Assembly (NCBI RefSeq): GCF_034067285.1 | Contig: NZ_CP139286.1 | Span: 3,410,001 to 3,474,000, forward strand | From: Acinetobacter pittii | GTDB lineage: Bacteria > Pseudomonadota > Gammaproteobacteria > Pseudomonadales > Moraxellaceae | Direction: 5' to 3' | DNA length: 64,000 nt | Shown here: one piece after another, positions 1 through 9,062 of the stretch | Layout of the letters: the number at the start of each line of letters is the position of its first letter | Numbering within the stretch: position 1 is the stretch's first letter | The notes under the pieces: model-generated | Told to the model about the DNA's origin: nothing | The model's database searches: none | The model's input: only the letters and a program-made list of their open reading frames with translations | Made by a program: the position numbers and the translations under genes

Positions 1-434
1 AAATGTATTAAGTCATGTCCTACTGATTTTTCTAGTTCAATCATTTTTTGTTTTATCTCCTGAGGTATTTCACATTTTCGTTCTGTTAATTTATCCATAC
101 ATACCAGAACAGCCTCAGCAGTCGCCACGATTTGTTGTTGGGTTTCACTCCACAATATATAAGCCATACGGAATGCGCTATTACGAATCTCTTCCACGCG
201 AACCCCTACTTTCAATACATCGGGATAAAAAACAGGTCTTAAATATTTACACTGACTTGAAGCTACAACGGGATATATTTGAGGGGTTAATATATTTATT
301 GCTTCCATATATAAAATACGTGAGCTTTCAATATATCGATAATATTGTACATTATTGACATGACCAAAAGCATCCATATCTCCCCATGCGACTTTCTGTT
401 CATATATTATCGGGTAGACAGACAGTTCTTTCAT
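1..434 (-). CDS. Acyl-CoA thioesterase, hotdog fold (3' end beyond window)
   Basis: Small single-domain hotdog thioesterase of the YbgC/FadM (4HBT) type, which hydrolyses acyl-CoA thioesters in the cytoplasm. Reading from the ATG at 434, the protein begins MKELSVYPIIYEQK and carries WGDMDAFGHVNN at about residues 17-28; the Asp there is the usual catalytic residue of the family. About 144 residues are visible with no stop before the window edge, so only a short C-terminus is missing. The start lies 7 bp after the hemY stop on the same strand, so it is probably the last gene of the heme operon. The substrate cannot be told from sequence. The family call is firm; a role in heme metabolism would be pure inference from position. 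Confidence 0.85.
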   Translation of the reverse strand, partial: MKELSVYPIIYEQKVAWGDMDAFGHVNNVQYYRYIESSRILYMEAINILTPQIYPVVASSQCKYLRPVFYPDVLKVGVRVEEIRNSAFRMAYILWSETQQQIVATAEAVLVCMDKLTERKCEIPQEIKQKMIELEKSVGHDLIH

Positions 435-441
435 TTTTACC

Positions 442-1635
442 TCATATTTTAAACTTTAAAAAATTTGCATCATTTTCAAAGATTAGATTTAACTGTTTGA
501 TTAACACTTCATCTTCTTTAAGCGTAGACTTAATACGTAAATAGCTCATTAAAATATTATCTGGATATAATGATAATAATGTTTCAGCTTCTGCTTGACG
601 TCCAGTTGCCATATAGACATGCCATTTTGCAAAGGTTAAAACAGGCAAATTCATATATTGATTTTCGAACTGAATGATTTTTTCTTCGACATCAGTATAG
701 TCAGGAACCTGTTTAAGCAACTGTTGCTGAAACCATAAATAAAATACTTCTGGATCAAACTGCTCTTTTAACAAGTGAAGGGTTAAATCTGCATGTTGCA
801 TGCTCATATCTGGCATACGTGCTAATAGTTTTAGCCATAACAACTTACTGCTATAAGGTCGAGTTTGAATTTCAGACTCTAAATCTAAATAACGTTGCTG
901 TAAGGCATGTAAGTCATCAACAGAAGCCTGATCGAATTGCTGAAGAAGTTGTTGCAGCCATAAATCACGATGCTCTGCATCTAATAAGCCATATTTCATG
1001 GATCGTAAATATACCCATGGATGTTGCAGCGCTAATTGCCCCCATAACGCAGTTAATTTTTGCTGGTAGGCAGTTTCTATTTCTTCAAGCCAAGGCGATA
1101 ATTGATGTTGATATAAGAATTCAAGATGAGTTAATGCGCGGTCGGCTTCATTTTCGGCTAAAAAGATTTCAATTCGCTGTAACTCAGCCAATTCAAATGC
1201 CATAGGTGGTGATTGATCTAGAGCAGCCAAGGCTTTTGGATAGTCACCATTTAAAACCAGAAACTTGGCATCAATAATATTTTTTAAAAGCCCTGATTGA
1301 GTAAAAACACGCTCAATAAATACTCGTTGATCTTCGGCAGCCTCTAATAACCAGACAATACCTAATTGTTCATAGGGATGAAGGTTTTTAAACTGAAAGA
1401 TGTTTTCACTTTTTCTTTGCTCACGAGATGAATAACGCTTGACCCACAGCCATATAAGTTGAGCAATAAAGCTCATTACCACAAAAGTAAGGGTTAACCC
1501 CCAGACATTTGTTTGCAACTGCAATTGTCGCCAGTAAATATAGACGTATCCCATTCCATAACCGTAACTCAATAAAGCTAAGGCTGCGAAAAGTATTAAG
1601 CTGATGACGAAATAAACCCACAGGAGGTGTTTCAT
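442..1635 (-). CDS. hemY: HemY-like TPR membrane protein
   Basis: A 397-residue inner-membrane protein with two N-terminal hydrophobic segments (about residues 4-25 and 40-62), followed by a helical, Leu/Gln-rich region typical of TPR repeats. This is the HemY_N architecture found downstream of hemX in gammaproteobacteria. It is unrelated to the Bacillus protoporphyrinogen oxidase also called HemY, and its exact role around heme synthesis is unsettled. The ATG at 1635 has a good ribosome site (AGGAGG, 1640-1645 region) and sits 9 bp after the hemX stop. It belongs to the hemC-hemD-hemX-hemY series, all on the minus strand with gaps under 12 bp. Confidence 0.85.
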   Translation of the reverse strand: MKHLLWVYFVISLILFAALALLSYGYGMGYVYIYWRQLQLQTNVWGLTLTFVVMSFIAQLIWLWVKRYSSREQRKSENIFQFKNLHPYEQLGIVWLLEAAEDQRVFIERVFTQSGLLKNIIDAKFLVLNGDYPKALAALDQSPPMAFELAELQRIEIFLAENEADRALTHLEFLYQHQLSPWLEEIETAYQQKLTALWGQLALQHPWVYLRSMKYGLLDAEHRDLWLQQLLQQFDQASVDDLHALQQRYLDLESEIQTRPYSSKLLWLKLLARMPDMSMQHADLTLHLLKEQFDPEVFYLWFQQQLLKQVPDYTDVEEKIIQFENQYMNLPVLTFAKWHVYMATGRQAEAETLLSLYPDNILMSYLRIKSTLKEDEVLIKQLNLIFENDANFLKFKI

Positions 1636-1644
1636 ATATCCTCC

Positions 1645-2487
1645 TTATGAGCCAATGAGCCCAAGTGTAGAGAGTTTAGGAACTGGCACAACAGATAAAT
1701 GCGCCACTTTAGCAATACGTTTTTTTAACTGCTGACTTCCTGCATCAGGCATCTCATCTAACTTTTGCATCACAGATTGCAACTCATTTTGATACTCAGT
1801 CATTTTCCCTTGATTAAGTGCCTGTTCAGCAATTAACAATCTTAATTGCACTTCTTTGAGCACGACACTTCGATTCATTAAATTAATAGAAGGGGTTTCT
1901 ACTTTTTCTATACGGAACCATTTTTTCCACCAAGACACAGTCTCGGATTGATCCATTTCAAGTTTAGGTTGAGCTAAGGCTTGTTGAATATTTTTATCAA
2001 TATTCTGCAATAAGTCGTCGATTAGTTGATGACGTTGATTTTGAGCCAAAGTGAATTGTTGAACTGCCTGCTTATCCTGCTCAAGTGATTGATTCAAGCT
2101 ATGTTGTAATGCAGGGGCAATTTCATAGTGCACAAGAGATTGTTGTAACTGATTTAATTGATCAACTGCATAAATCAATTGCTGCTGGTCAATTGCAAAT
2201 TGAATTAAATCCAACTTTTGTTTAATTAAAACTGTAGGCGCAATACCTGTCGGAGAATCATCTGGTTGAGCCACTGAACTGAGTTTATTTCCTGTATTTA
2301 CAGGCTGGCTCTGCAACTGCCGCTGTAAAGCAACCAATTGATCATTTAAACTGGCATAGTGCTGTTCTGATTGCAGCAGGCTTTGTTTAAGCTCGGGAAC
2401 AGTACGAGAAATTTGCCACATATCGTAGCTGAGCTTAGCCAACCAAGCTATGCCCAGCAAAATGATGATAGAAACAAGTTTTCTCAT
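1645..2487 (-). CDS. hemX: HemX-like membrane-anchored protein
   Basis: A 280-residue protein with one N-terminal membrane anchor (residues about 5-22), then a long Gln/Leu-rich coiled-coil region. Databases often label this family uroporphyrinogen-III C-methyltransferase because of E. coli HemX. It has no SAM-binding methyltransferase motifs, so that name should not be taken as an activity. It lies 8 bp after hemD and 9 bp before hemY in the same operon. It is shorter than the roughly 390-residue E. coli HemX. A membrane scaffold role for tetrapyrrole enzymes is an inference from its anchor, coiled coil and neighbours. Confidence 0.8.
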   Translation of the reverse strand: MRKLVSIIILLGIAWLAKLSYDMWQISRTVPELKQSLLQSEQHYASLNDQLVALQRQLQSQPVNTGNKLSSVAQPDDSPTGIAPTVLIKQKLDLIQFAIDQQQLIYAVDQLNQLQQSLVHYEIAPALQHSLNQSLEQDKQAVQQFTLAQNQRHQLIDDLLQNIDKNIQQALAQPKLEMDQSETVSWWKKWFRIEKVETPSINLMNRSVVLKEVQLRLLIAEQALNQGKMTEYQNELQSVMQKLDEMPDAGSQQLKKRIAKVAHLSVVPVPKLSTLGLIGS

Positions 2488-2495
2488 ATGAATCC

Positions 2496-3263
2496 TTATA
2501 ATGCCTGAATGTGATGAATCATCCCCGAAGGCGATAAATTTTCAAGTTGAATAATGTGAAAATGAGCCAGTTGCTGATCACGATACTCTTTAACAATTTG
2601 AAAAAGACGAGGTCCTAAAACCAGATATACACAATCAGGTTGTGCATTATTTTTTGAACAAAGCTCTAACCAATACTTCCAGCTCGCTTCACTGGTAATT
2701 AAGACGAGCCATTTATTTAAATTATAATTTGAATTCTGTGTCAGATGTTTGAATGTCGAATATGAAGCTTCTGGGCACTGCCGATGATATAAAACAAAAT
2801 TTAAGATCTGAATTCCTTGTTGTTGCAAGGTCTCCATCATAAATTGGCGTCCACCCTCTCCCCGCCAGAAAGCCACACTCTCCGTCTGTTGCATATTATG
2901 CAGAATAGGCAGATTGAGCATCCCTTCAGAAGTTTCGACATCGGGAATATGTGCTTCTATTCCATATTCATTTAGACGATTGGCTGTTGCCTGTCCTACC
3001 GCAATCCACTGAATATGTTTTAAATCACTGAGCTTTAGACCGCTTTTTTCTAAATACTTCATGCCCACCTCAACAGCAGTGGGGCTGACCACAACAATCG
3101 CTTGTGCTTTAACTAATTGTTGGTAAAGCTGAAGTAAGTGTTCGGAAAAGGGGTTGGCAACGAGTTCTAAAAGAGGTAAAGACTCAACCTGATATCCCTT
3201 ATTTTGCAAAGCTTCTGTTAATTCAGCTGCACGCGAATCAGGTCGAGTATTAATAAACAACAT
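2496..3263 (-). CDS. hemD: Uroporphyrinogen-III synthase
   Basis: A 255-residue cytoplasmic enzyme that cyclises and inverts ring D of hydroxymethylbilane to give uroporphyrinogen III, the branch point for heme, siroheme and cobalamin. The N-terminus (LFINTRPDSRAAELTEAL) and internal SPTAVEVGMKYL are typical of the loosely conserved HemD family, and the length is normal. It follows hemC with a 4-bp gap, the classic hemCD pairing, and precedes hemX by 8 bp. The call rests as much on position beside hemC as on sequence, because HemD proteins diverge strongly. Confidence 0.93.
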   Translation of the reverse strand: MLFINTRPDSRAAELTEALQNKGYQVESLPLLELVANPFSEHLLQLYQQLVKAQAIVVVSPTAVEVGMKYLEKSGLKLSDLKHIQWIAVGQATANRLNEYGIEAHIPDVETSEGMLNLPILHNMQQTESVAFWRGEGGRQFMMETLQQQGIQILNFVLYHRQCPEASYSTFKHLTQNSNYNLNKWLVLITSEASWKYWLELCSKNNAQPDCVYLVLGPRLFQIVKEYRDQQLAHFHIIQLENLSPSGMIHHIQAL

Positions 3264-3267
3264 AGTT

Positions 3268-4197
3268 TTAATAGAGAGCCTTCAATAGCTCGCCAGCGCC
3301 TTGATCAAGTAAGTTTCGAGCAAGGTTTTCACCCAATTGCTGAGCGTTATTGGCTTCGTCTGTAAGCTCAGCACGCAATAATGTTTGCCCATCAGCACTT
3401 CCCACACGACCTTCAATATGGATTTGTCCATTTTGTAGTGTGGCATAACCTGCAATTGGGACCTGACAACCGCCTTCAAGGTAAGCATTAAAAGCACGCT
3501 CAGCACGTACACAAACATCTGTTTCTTCGTGTAATAGCGGTTGAATTAAAGCTAGTACATCTTGGTCAGCTGCACGGCATTCCAAACCCAATGCACCTTG
3601 ACCCACCGCAGGCAAACTAATGTCTGGAGTTAAACAATGACGGATACGTTCTGACAACCCTAAACGCTTTAAACCAGCACTGGCTAGAATAATCGCATCA
3701 TATTGACCTTCATCTAATTTAGCTAAACGTGTCCCAACATTTCCACGTAAGTCAATAATTTGTAGATCTGGGCGTTGTTTTAAAATTTGAGATTTACGAC
3801 GTAAACTTGAAGTACCAACTTTTGCACCTTGCGGCAAGTCAGCAAATTTTTCAAATTGATTTGAAACGAAAGCATCGAATGGGTCTTCTCGCTCACAAAT
3901 CACTGCCAAAGTTAAACCTTCCGGCAAAGCCATTGGTACATCTTTCATTGAATGTACAGCTAAGTCTGCACGCCCATCTAAAAGTGCTGCTTCTAACTCT
4001 TTAACAAACAGCCCTTTGCCCCCAATTTTTGCTAAAGGTGTATCTAAAATTTTATCGCCCTGCGTGACAAATTTAACCAATTCCACTGTTAAATCAGGAT
4101 GAAGCTCCTGTAAACGGGCACGAATATGTTCTGCCTGCCAAAGAGCAAGTGGGCTTTGTCGTGTAGCAATTTTCAAGGTTTTCATAAATTCAAGCAT
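3268..4197 (-). CDS. hemC: Porphobilinogen deaminase (hydroxymethylbilane synthase)
   Basis: Polymerises four porphobilinogen molecules into hydroxymethylbilane in the cytoplasm. The substrate-binding HSMKDVP loop and the [10 protein letters not shown] arginine patch are present. So is [12 protein letters not shown], whose Cys (residue 244 here) carries the dipyrromethane cofactor. The 309-residue form starting [15 protein letters not shown] at 4197 agrees with my memory of the Acinetobacter annotation. An in-frame TTG at 4212 and an ATG at 4185 are alternatives, and none has a strong Shine-Dalgarno site. It is the first hem gene after algR (88 bp away) and is probably transcribed from its own promoter in that gap. 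Confidence 0.96.
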   Translation of the reverse strand: MLEFMKTLKIATRQSPLALWQAEHIRARLQELHPDLTVELVKFVTQGDKILDTPLAKIGGKGLFVKELEAALLDGRADLAVHSMKDVPMALPEGLTLAVICEREDPFDAFVSNQFEKFADLPQGAKVGTSSLRRKSQILKQRPDLQIIDLRGNVGTRLAKLDEGQYDAIILASAGLKRLGLSERIRHCLTPDISLPAVGQGALGLECRAADQDVLALIQPLLHEETDVCVRAERAFNAYLEGGCQVPIAGYATLQNGQIHIEGRVGSADGQTLLRAELTDEANNAQQLGENLARNLLDQGAGELLKALY

Positions 4198-4285
4198 GGG
4201 CTGGTCAAACAATACACCCTAAACTTAACTTGATCCCTTAAAATTGCAAGTAAAATCTCGCAAGTCCAAGATCACTCTTTTAAAT

Positions 4286-5026
4286 TTAGAGCTGATGAAT
4301 TCGCTCTCTAAGTGTAGACAAATGTCGACGGCTCACTGAAAGTCTTTCATCAAGACCTCGCAGCCTAACTTGATATTGCCCCGAACTAACCAGCTCCAGC
4401 CCATCTAAATATGCAACTGCCACCAACGCATTTCGATGAATACGAATAAATTGATCTGCAAATTCAGTTTCAAGTTCTTTTAATGTTTCATCTATTAATA
4501 CACTGCCATTTTTATGACGTACCGTAACGTATTTCTGATCTGCTAAAAAATAATAGATATTTTCAACAGGAATCAGTTCAACGCCACGGTAGGTTTTTGC
4601 GGCAATTTGATGACGCTGTGTTTTTAGATCATGTAAAAATTCATGTTGTGGTAAAGCATTGAGTTGGGCTTGTGTAAGCTGTGTCAATTGACTTAAAGCT
4701 TGTTCAAGCTCTACTGGGTCAATCGGCTTAAGAAGATATGCCTGAGCTTGAGATTTAAAAGCTTCTAATGCATGCTGATCGTAGGCGGTACAAAACACAA
4801 TCGCAGGTCGAGGATTGAACTGGCTTAACTGTTCTGCACAGACAAGACCATTCATACCTGGCATTTGAATATCAAGTAAAATTACGTCCGGTTGATGAAG
4901 CCGTGCCTGTTCCAAGGCCTCTTGTCCATGATGAGCCGTTGATACAACTTCATGTCCCATCTTTGAAACTAAACGTGACAATCGTTCCACTGCAAGTGGT
5001 TCGTCATCACAAATTAGCACCTTCAT
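4286..5026 (-). CDS. algR: LytTR response regulator, AlgR family
   Basis: A 246-residue two-component regulator. The receiver domain covers residues 1-120, with acidic pair D7-D8, phospho-acceptor D52 in LLDIQMPG and Lys in YLLKPID. The C-terminal LytTR DNA-binding domain spans about 140-240 (VENIYYFLADQKYVTVRH, RIHRNALV). It lies between the histidine kinase gene and hemC, exactly the order of Pseudomonas fimS/algZ-algR-hemC, so it is assigned as AlgR. In Pseudomonas, AlgR controls alginate, type IV pili and virulence genes; the Acinetobacter targets cannot be read from this sequence. Confidence 0.9.
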   Translation of the reverse strand: MKVLICDDEPLAVERLSRLVSKMGHEVVSTAHHGQEALEQARLHQPDVILLDIQMPGMNGLVCAEQLSQFNPRPAIVFCTAYDQHALEAFKSQAQAYLLKPIDPVELEQALSQLTQLTQAQLNALPQHEFLHDLKTQRHQIAAKTYRGVELIPVENIYYFLADQKYVTVRHKNGSVLIDETLKELETEFADQFIRIHRNALVAVAYLDGLELVSSGQYQVRLRGLDERLSVSRRHLSTLRERIHQL

Positions 5027-5086
5027 TCATCCTCCTTGTCACCGTTAACTTGATCCATTTTTTTATGGTTAACTCTGACTGACTTA

Positions 5087-6226
5087 TTATTTTGTTTGAT
5101 ATTGATAGCTCATAATAGTGGTATATAAGGCTTCACCTTTATAAACCTGAAATCTAACGGTGTTCCCATAATATGCTTTCAGGCGTTGTTTTACATTTTC
5201 AAGGGCGATTCCATGCCCTTTCCGTGAATTTATTGTATCGTCTGTATATGGGTTGGTAATGACTATACTGACTTGATTTTGCAATATTTCAACCAATACC
5301 CCTATGGTTGCTTTACCCATCATTGGTTCTACCCCATGAAAAATACTATTCTCTAACAAAGGCTGTAATGTCAATAAAGGAATAGTGATCTGTTTTAATT
5401 GCATAGGTGAAAGTTCAATTTTCCAATCTACTTTTAAACGCTCCCCCAACCGCACCTGCTCAATCATTAAATATTGTTTACTGAGCTCAATTTCTTCATG
5501 CAGACTCACTAACTTTAATTCTTGGAAACTTGCTCGAAATAAACGCGATAGGCTAATGAGCATACTTTCTGCTTTATCTGGATCTATCGCAATTAAACTC
5601 ACCACATTATTTAGACTATTAAATAAAAAGTGAGGGTGAATTCTCGCTTGCATGGCCTGAATACGAGCATTTAATTCTGCATATTGTTGATGCAGCCACT
5701 GCTCCCTGACATATAAATAACGTAAGCAGAAAGCTCCCAACAATATTCCATAGCTTAGATATAGAGGTACATTAGTTAAATAAATGCTCCAGCCCTGTGT
5801 TAGATAAGCATGTTTATTGAAAAGACCAAACTGAAAAAAATTACTTATTAAGGTGGTCAAGACAACAATAACTTGCAGCATGACAAAGCCAATAGCTAAG
5901 GCAAATTCTTGACGTAAGCTGCTAAAAAAACCTTGAAAGCGTTCAACTAAAGCAAAAAAGGATAAAATTACCCAATTAATAAAAACGATGTATTGTAAAA
6001 GTCTCCCCCCGCTCAAGGCTTGCCAAGACTGCGCTTCAGCCAATGCCAAGACCAGTGCCAAAACATTACTTGCGATAATTAATTCGAATAAGTGTTGCCA
6101 ACGCCCATTTTTCGTAAAAAAATAGGAAGAATTTTGATTTCGGTATGCTGTAGGAAACAACTTTGTTTGTTGAGCTTCGGCAAGTGATATACTCTTTTTT
6201 ATTTTACTGAGCCACCATGACCACAT
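5087..6226 (-). CDS. algZ: Sensor histidine kinase, LytS/AlgZ (FimS) family
   Basis: A membrane sensor kinase partnering the LytTR regulator 60 bp downstream. About four membrane segments fill residues 48-172. They are followed by the His_kinase motif [12 protein letters not shown] (His about 197) and an ATP-binding part with LLENSIFHG and [13 protein letters not shown], so it looks catalytically complete. I chose the ATG at 6226 because AGGGGG (6235-6240) lies 8 nt upstream. A TTG at 6232 would sit too close to that site. With this start the gene overlaps the divergent argH by 10 bp, and its ribosome site lies inside argH. The signal sensed is unknown. Confidence 0.9.
   Translation of the reverse strand: MWSWWLSKIKKSISLAEAQQTKLFPTAYRNQNSSYFFTKNGRWQHLFELIIASNVLALVLALAEAQSWQALSGGRLLQYIVFINWVILSFFALVERFQGFFSSLRQEFALAIGFVMLQVIVVLTTLISNFFQFGLFNKHAYLTQGWSIYLTNVPLYLSYGILLGAFCLRYLYVREQWLHQQYAELNARIQAMQARIHPHFLFNSLNNVVSLIAIDPDKAESMLISLSRLFRASFQELKLVSLHEEIELSKQYLMIEQVRLGERLKVDWKIELSPMQLKQITIPLLTLQPLLENSIFHGVEPMMGKATIGVLVEILQNQVSIVITNPYTDDTINSRKGHGIALENVKQRLKAYYGNTVRFQVYKGEALYTTIMSYQYQTK
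6163..6193 (+). promoter_or_regulatory. Putative argH promoter inside algZ coding sequence
   Basis: An extended -10 element TG-A-TATACT (TG at 6185-6186, hexamer 6188-6193) precedes argH by about 24 bp. Possible -35 matches are TTGTTG (6167-6172) or TTGTTT (6163-6168), neither with ideal spacing. The whole element lies within the first codons of the divergent kinase gene. Judged by eye only. Confidence 0.5.
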
Positions 6227-7650
6227 CTTCAAATCCCCCTAATTCAGTAACCCCAGACCAAACCTCAGGTATGTGGGGTGGTCGTTTTTCTGAAGCGACG
6301 GACGCTTTTGTAGCCGAATTTACCGCCTCTGTTCAGTTTGACCAACGTTTTTATAAACAAGACATCGCTGGTTCGATTGCGCATGCTACCATGCTTGCGA
6401 AAGTTGGCGTACTCACAGAAGCAGAACGCGATGACATTATTGAAGGTTTAAGCACCATTCGCTCAGAAATTGAGGCTGGAAACTTTGAGTGGCGCATCGA
6501 TCTTGAAGATGTTCACATGAACATTGAATCACGTTTGACTCAACGTATTGGTATTACAGGTAAAAAATTACACACTGGCCGTAGCCGTAACGATCAGGTT
6601 GCAACTGATATTCGTCTTTACCTACGCGACGAAATTGATGATATTTTAAAATTATTAGAACGTTTACAAAAAGGCTTGTTAGGCTTGGCTGCCAAAAATG
6701 TAAATACAATTATGCCTGGCTTTACACACCTACAAACTGCTCAGCCTGTGACTTTTGGTCATCACTTGTTAGCATGGTTTGAAATGTTAGTGCGTGATAC
6801 CGAACGTCTTCAAGATTGTCGTAAGCGCGTTAACCGCATGCCACTTGGTTCAGCTGCTCTTGCTGGTACAACTTATCCGATTGACCGCGCTTATACAGCA
6901 GAACTTTTAGGTTTTGAAGCTGTATCTGAAAACTCTCTTGATGCTGTGTCTGACCGCGACTTTGCAATCGAATTTAATGCTGCTGCAGCACTGATCATGA
7001 TGCATTTATCACGTATGTCAGAAGAACTGATTCTTTGGACTTCTGCACAATTCAAATTTGTGAATATTCCTGACCGTTTCTGTACTGGCTCATCAATTAT
7101 GCCACAGAAGAAAAACCCGGATGTTCCAGAACTTATTCGTGGTAAATCTGGCCGTGTATTTGGTGACTTAATTAGCTTACTTACGCTCATGAAAGGTCAA
7201 CCATTGGCATATAACAAAGACAACCAAGAAGACAAAGAACCATTATTTGATGCGATCGATACGGTTCGTGGTTCACTTATGGCTTTCGCAGACATGATTC
7301 CTGCATTGGTTCCAAATATTGAAATCATGCGTGAAGCTGCACTTCGTGGTTTCTCGACTGCAACCGATCTTGCTGACTATTTAGTGAAAAAAGGCGTTGC
7401 TTTCCGTGATGCTCATGAAATTGTAGGTAAAGCTGTTGCATTAGGTGTTGCAGAAGAAAAAGACTTATCTGAGTTAACACTTGAGCAATTACAACAATTC
7501 TCTGACTTAATTACAGCAGATGTGTTTGATAAAGCCTTAACACTAGAAGCTTCTGTAAATGCACGTGATCATATTGGTGGAACTTCACCAAAACAGGTTG
7601 AAGCTGCGATTGCGCGTGCCCATACACGTTTAGAACAGTTATACGCTTAA
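6217..7650 (+). CDS. argH: Argininosuccinate lyase
   Basis: A 477-residue cytoplasmic enzyme of the fumarase/aspartase superfamily. It cleaves argininosuccinate to arginine and fumarate, the last step of arginine synthesis. Family signatures are present: [23 protein letters not shown], the [10 protein letters not shown] segment, and the flexible-loop signature [12 protein letters not shown]. Length matches Acinetobacter ArgH. There is no strong Shine-Dalgarno site before the ATG, and the predicted leader is short. It diverges from algZ with overlapping 5' ends and is followed 9 bp later by yggX. Confidence 0.98.
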   Translation: MTTSSNPPNSVTPDQTSGMWGGRFSEATDAFVAEFTASVQFDQRFYKQDIAGSIAHATMLAKVGVLTEAERDDIIEGLSTIRSEIEAGNFEWRIDLEDVHMNIESRLTQRIGITGKKLHTGRSRNDQVATDIRLYLRDEIDDILKLLERLQKGLLGLAAKNVNTIMPGFTHLQTAQPVTFGHHLLAWFEMLVRDTERLQDCRKRVNRMPLGSAALAGTTYPIDRAYTAELLGFEAVSENSLDAVSDRDFAIEFNAAAALIMMHLSRMSEELILWTSAQFKFVNIPDRFCTGSSIMPQKKNPDVPELIRGKSGRVFGDLISLLTLMKGQPLAYNKDNQEDKEPLFDAIDTVRGSLMAFADMIPALVPNIEIMREAALRGFSTATDLADYLVKKGVAFRDAHEIVGKAVALGVAEEKDLSELTLEQLQQFSDLITADVFDKALTLEASVNARDHIGGTSPKQVEAAIARAHTRLEQLYA

Positions 7651-7659
7651 GGATAAAAC

Positions 7660-7929
7660 ATGAGTCGCCAAGTATTTTGCCGTAAATATCAAAAGGAAAT
7701 GGAAGGTTTAGACTTCGCTCCTTTCCCGGGTGCTAAAGGCCAAGATTTTTTTGAAAATGTTTCTAAGCAAGCATGGCAAGAATGGTTACAGCATCAAACT
7801 ACGCTCATTAATGAAAAGCGTTTAAACGTGTTTGAACCAGAAGCGAAAAAGTTTCTTGAAGAACAACGTGAAAAATTTTTCAATAATGATGAAAGTGTAG
7901 AAAAAGCTGAGGGCTGGAAACCAGAGTAA
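7660..7929 (+). CDS. yggX: YggX-type Fe(II)/oxidative damage protection protein
   Basis: An 89-residue cytoplasmic protein with the full YggX pattern: [18 protein letters not shown] (with the conserved Cys at residue 7), PPG-like FPGAKGQDF, and a C-terminal [10 protein letters not shown] helix. The family protects iron-sulfur clusters from oxidants and is linked to iron trafficking; its biochemical action is debated. It starts 9 bp after argH with an AAGGA-type site and ends before a strong terminator, so argH-yggX are probably co-transcribed. In many gammaproteobacteria it sits beside mutY instead. Confidence 0.95.
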   Translation: MSRQVFCRKYQKEMEGLDFAPFPGAKGQDFFENVSKQAWQEWLQHQTTLINEKRLNVFEPEAKKFLEEQREKFFNNDESVEKAEGWKPE

Positions 7930-7956
7930 TCAGTTGCTTTTAGCTTTTTCATCATT

Positions 7957-7994
7957 AAAAAGGCGGATTTATATACATAGATCCGCCTTTTTTT
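7957..7994 (+). terminator. Intrinsic terminator of argH-yggX
   Basis: AAAGGCGGAT (7959-7968) and ATCCGCCTTT (7981-7990) form a perfect 10-bp stem, followed by a T run to 7994. Confidence 0.92.
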
Positions 7995-8029
7995 ACGTGA
8001 AACTTACACAAACATAAAAAGCCTTACAT

Positions 8030-8168
8030 AGAGAGCACAGGACTCTACATGACATCAAAAAGCGAAGAACTTAATATCACTCTATAGCAAGAAGAACACG
8101 ATCCCTGTCGTGTTTATGCACTTGATTTTCTGTCCTGAACTTCCCCCCAAAGTTCGGGACATTTTTTT
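8030..8168 (+). ncRNA. Candidate small RNA ending in a C6-loop terminator
   Basis: This gene-free stretch lies between the yggX terminator and phoU. It contains a hairpin AACACGA-TCCCTG-TCGTGTT (8095-8114). A 12-bp intrinsic terminator follows: TGTCCTGAACTT (8131-8142) pairs with AAGTTCGGGACA (8150-8161), the loop is CCCCCCA, and seven T close it (8162-8168). A second strong terminator 140 bp after the first, with no open reading frame between, suggests an independent short transcript. I see no convincing promoter, so the 5' end is a guess. The C-rich loop could pair with G-rich ribosome sites. I do not recognise it as a named RNA. Confidence 0.5.
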
Positions 8169-8182
8169 ATCTATTATTTTTA

Positions 8183-8217
8183 AAAATAAAAAAGCCTTGC
8201 TTCAAACAAGGCCTTTA
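8183..8217 (-). terminator. Terminator of phoU
   Basis: On the minus strand, AAAGGCCTTG and CAAGGCTTT form a stem around TTTGAAG, with one bulged C, and a T-rich tail follows (A-rich on the plus strand, 8174-8193). It faces the candidate small-RNA terminator 20 bp away. Confidence 0.85.
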
Positions 8218-8234
8218 AATATTTCAGCTCAAGA

Positions 8235-8957
8235 TTATTTTTCGTGGACTTTGGCTTCAATTTCTTCAATTTTGGTATGACGAGCATCAAAGCCTTTCGC
8301 CATATAAATGACTTGCTCAGCAATGTTACGAGCATGATCGCCAATACGCTCTAATGAACGTAAAACCCACATCACATTAATTACACGAGCAATATGTCGC
8401 GGGTCTTCAATCATATAAGTCATTAATGTGCGCGTTGCTGATTGATATTCACGGTCGATGTCAGCATCGGCTAAAAGTACACGTAAAGCTTGATCAGCAT
8501 CTAAACGCGCAAAAGCATCAAGTGCATCATGAATCATGACACGAACTTGGTTACCAATATGACGTGTTTCCATGTAGCCACGAGGTGAACCTCCCTCTTC
8601 ACAGAGGTTTTGTGCAATACGGGCAATTTTTGCAGCTTCATCACCAATGCGCTCAAGGTCAGTATTGGCTTTGCTCATGGCAATAACCATACGCAAGTCA
8701 ATTGCTGCTGGATGACGTCGTGCCAAAATTAGCGTCAGACCTTCATCAATATCACGTTCATATTGATTGACTGCATTATCTTTAAATTGAACATCAATCG
8801 CTAAATTTGCATCTGTATCAAGCAAAGAATGAATTGCATTGGCAACCTGTTGTTCGACCAAGCCACCCATGGTCATAAACTTTGTGTTTACATCTTGCAA
8901 ATCTTCATTAAATTGAGAAGAAATATGATGGCTTAACACCGGATTACTCGGACTCAA
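8235..8957 (-). CDS. phoU: Phosphate signalling/transport regulator PhoU
   Basis: A helical cytoplasmic protein with two PhoU repeats, each carrying a metal-binding E/DxxxD-type helix (ERIGDEAAKIA and ERIGDHARNIAE). PhoU links the Pst phosphate transporter to the PhoR/PhoB system and represses the Pho response when phosphate is plentiful. An in-frame ATG at 9002 would add 15 residues unlike the family. A TTG at 8957 has a perfect GGAGG site (8964-8968) 6 nt upstream and gives the usual N-terminus MSPSNPVLSHHISSQ, so I take TTG, 240 residues. It stands alone, with no pst genes within the window. Confidence 0.95.
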   Translation of the reverse strand: MSPSNPVLSHHISSQFNEDLQDVNTKFMTMGGLVEQQVANAIHSLLDTDANLAIDVQFKDNAVNQYERDIDEGLTLILARRHPAAIDLRMVIAMSKANTDLERIGDEAAKIARIAQNLCEEGGSPRGYMETRHIGNQVRVMIHDALDAFARLDADQALRVLLADADIDREYQSATRTLMTYMIEDPRHIARVINVMWVLRSLERIGDHARNIAEQVIYMAKGFDARHTKIEEIEAKVHEK

Positions 8958-8963
8958 GGGAAG

Positions 8964-8968
8964 CCTCC
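8964..8968 (-). promoter_or_regulatory. Ribosome binding site fixing the phoU TTG start
   Basis: GGAGG on the minus strand, 6 nt before the TTG codon at 8957-8955. It decides between this start and the upstream ATG at 9002, which lacks such a site. Confidence 0.8.
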
Positions 8969-9062
8969 AACATGATGGCGCAGGAATAAAATGATTGAGC
9001 ATTAAAACACAGCAATCATTAAGTTTTTATGACAAAATTAAATTTCAGATAAAAGCATTTTA

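Noticed and set aside
173..358. 61-codon plus-strand open frame at the left edge
   Set aside because: It lies antisense to the thioesterase gene, whose minus-strand frame is a clear hotdog protein with the WGDMDAFGHVNN motif.
819..1205. 128-codon plus-strand frame inside hemY
   Set aside because: Antisense shadow; no ribosome site and no family features, while hemY is well supported.
1645..2487. Calling HemX a uroporphyrinogen-III C-methyltransferase
   Set aside because: The protein is an anchored coiled coil without SAM-methyltransferase motifs; the label is an inherited annotation.
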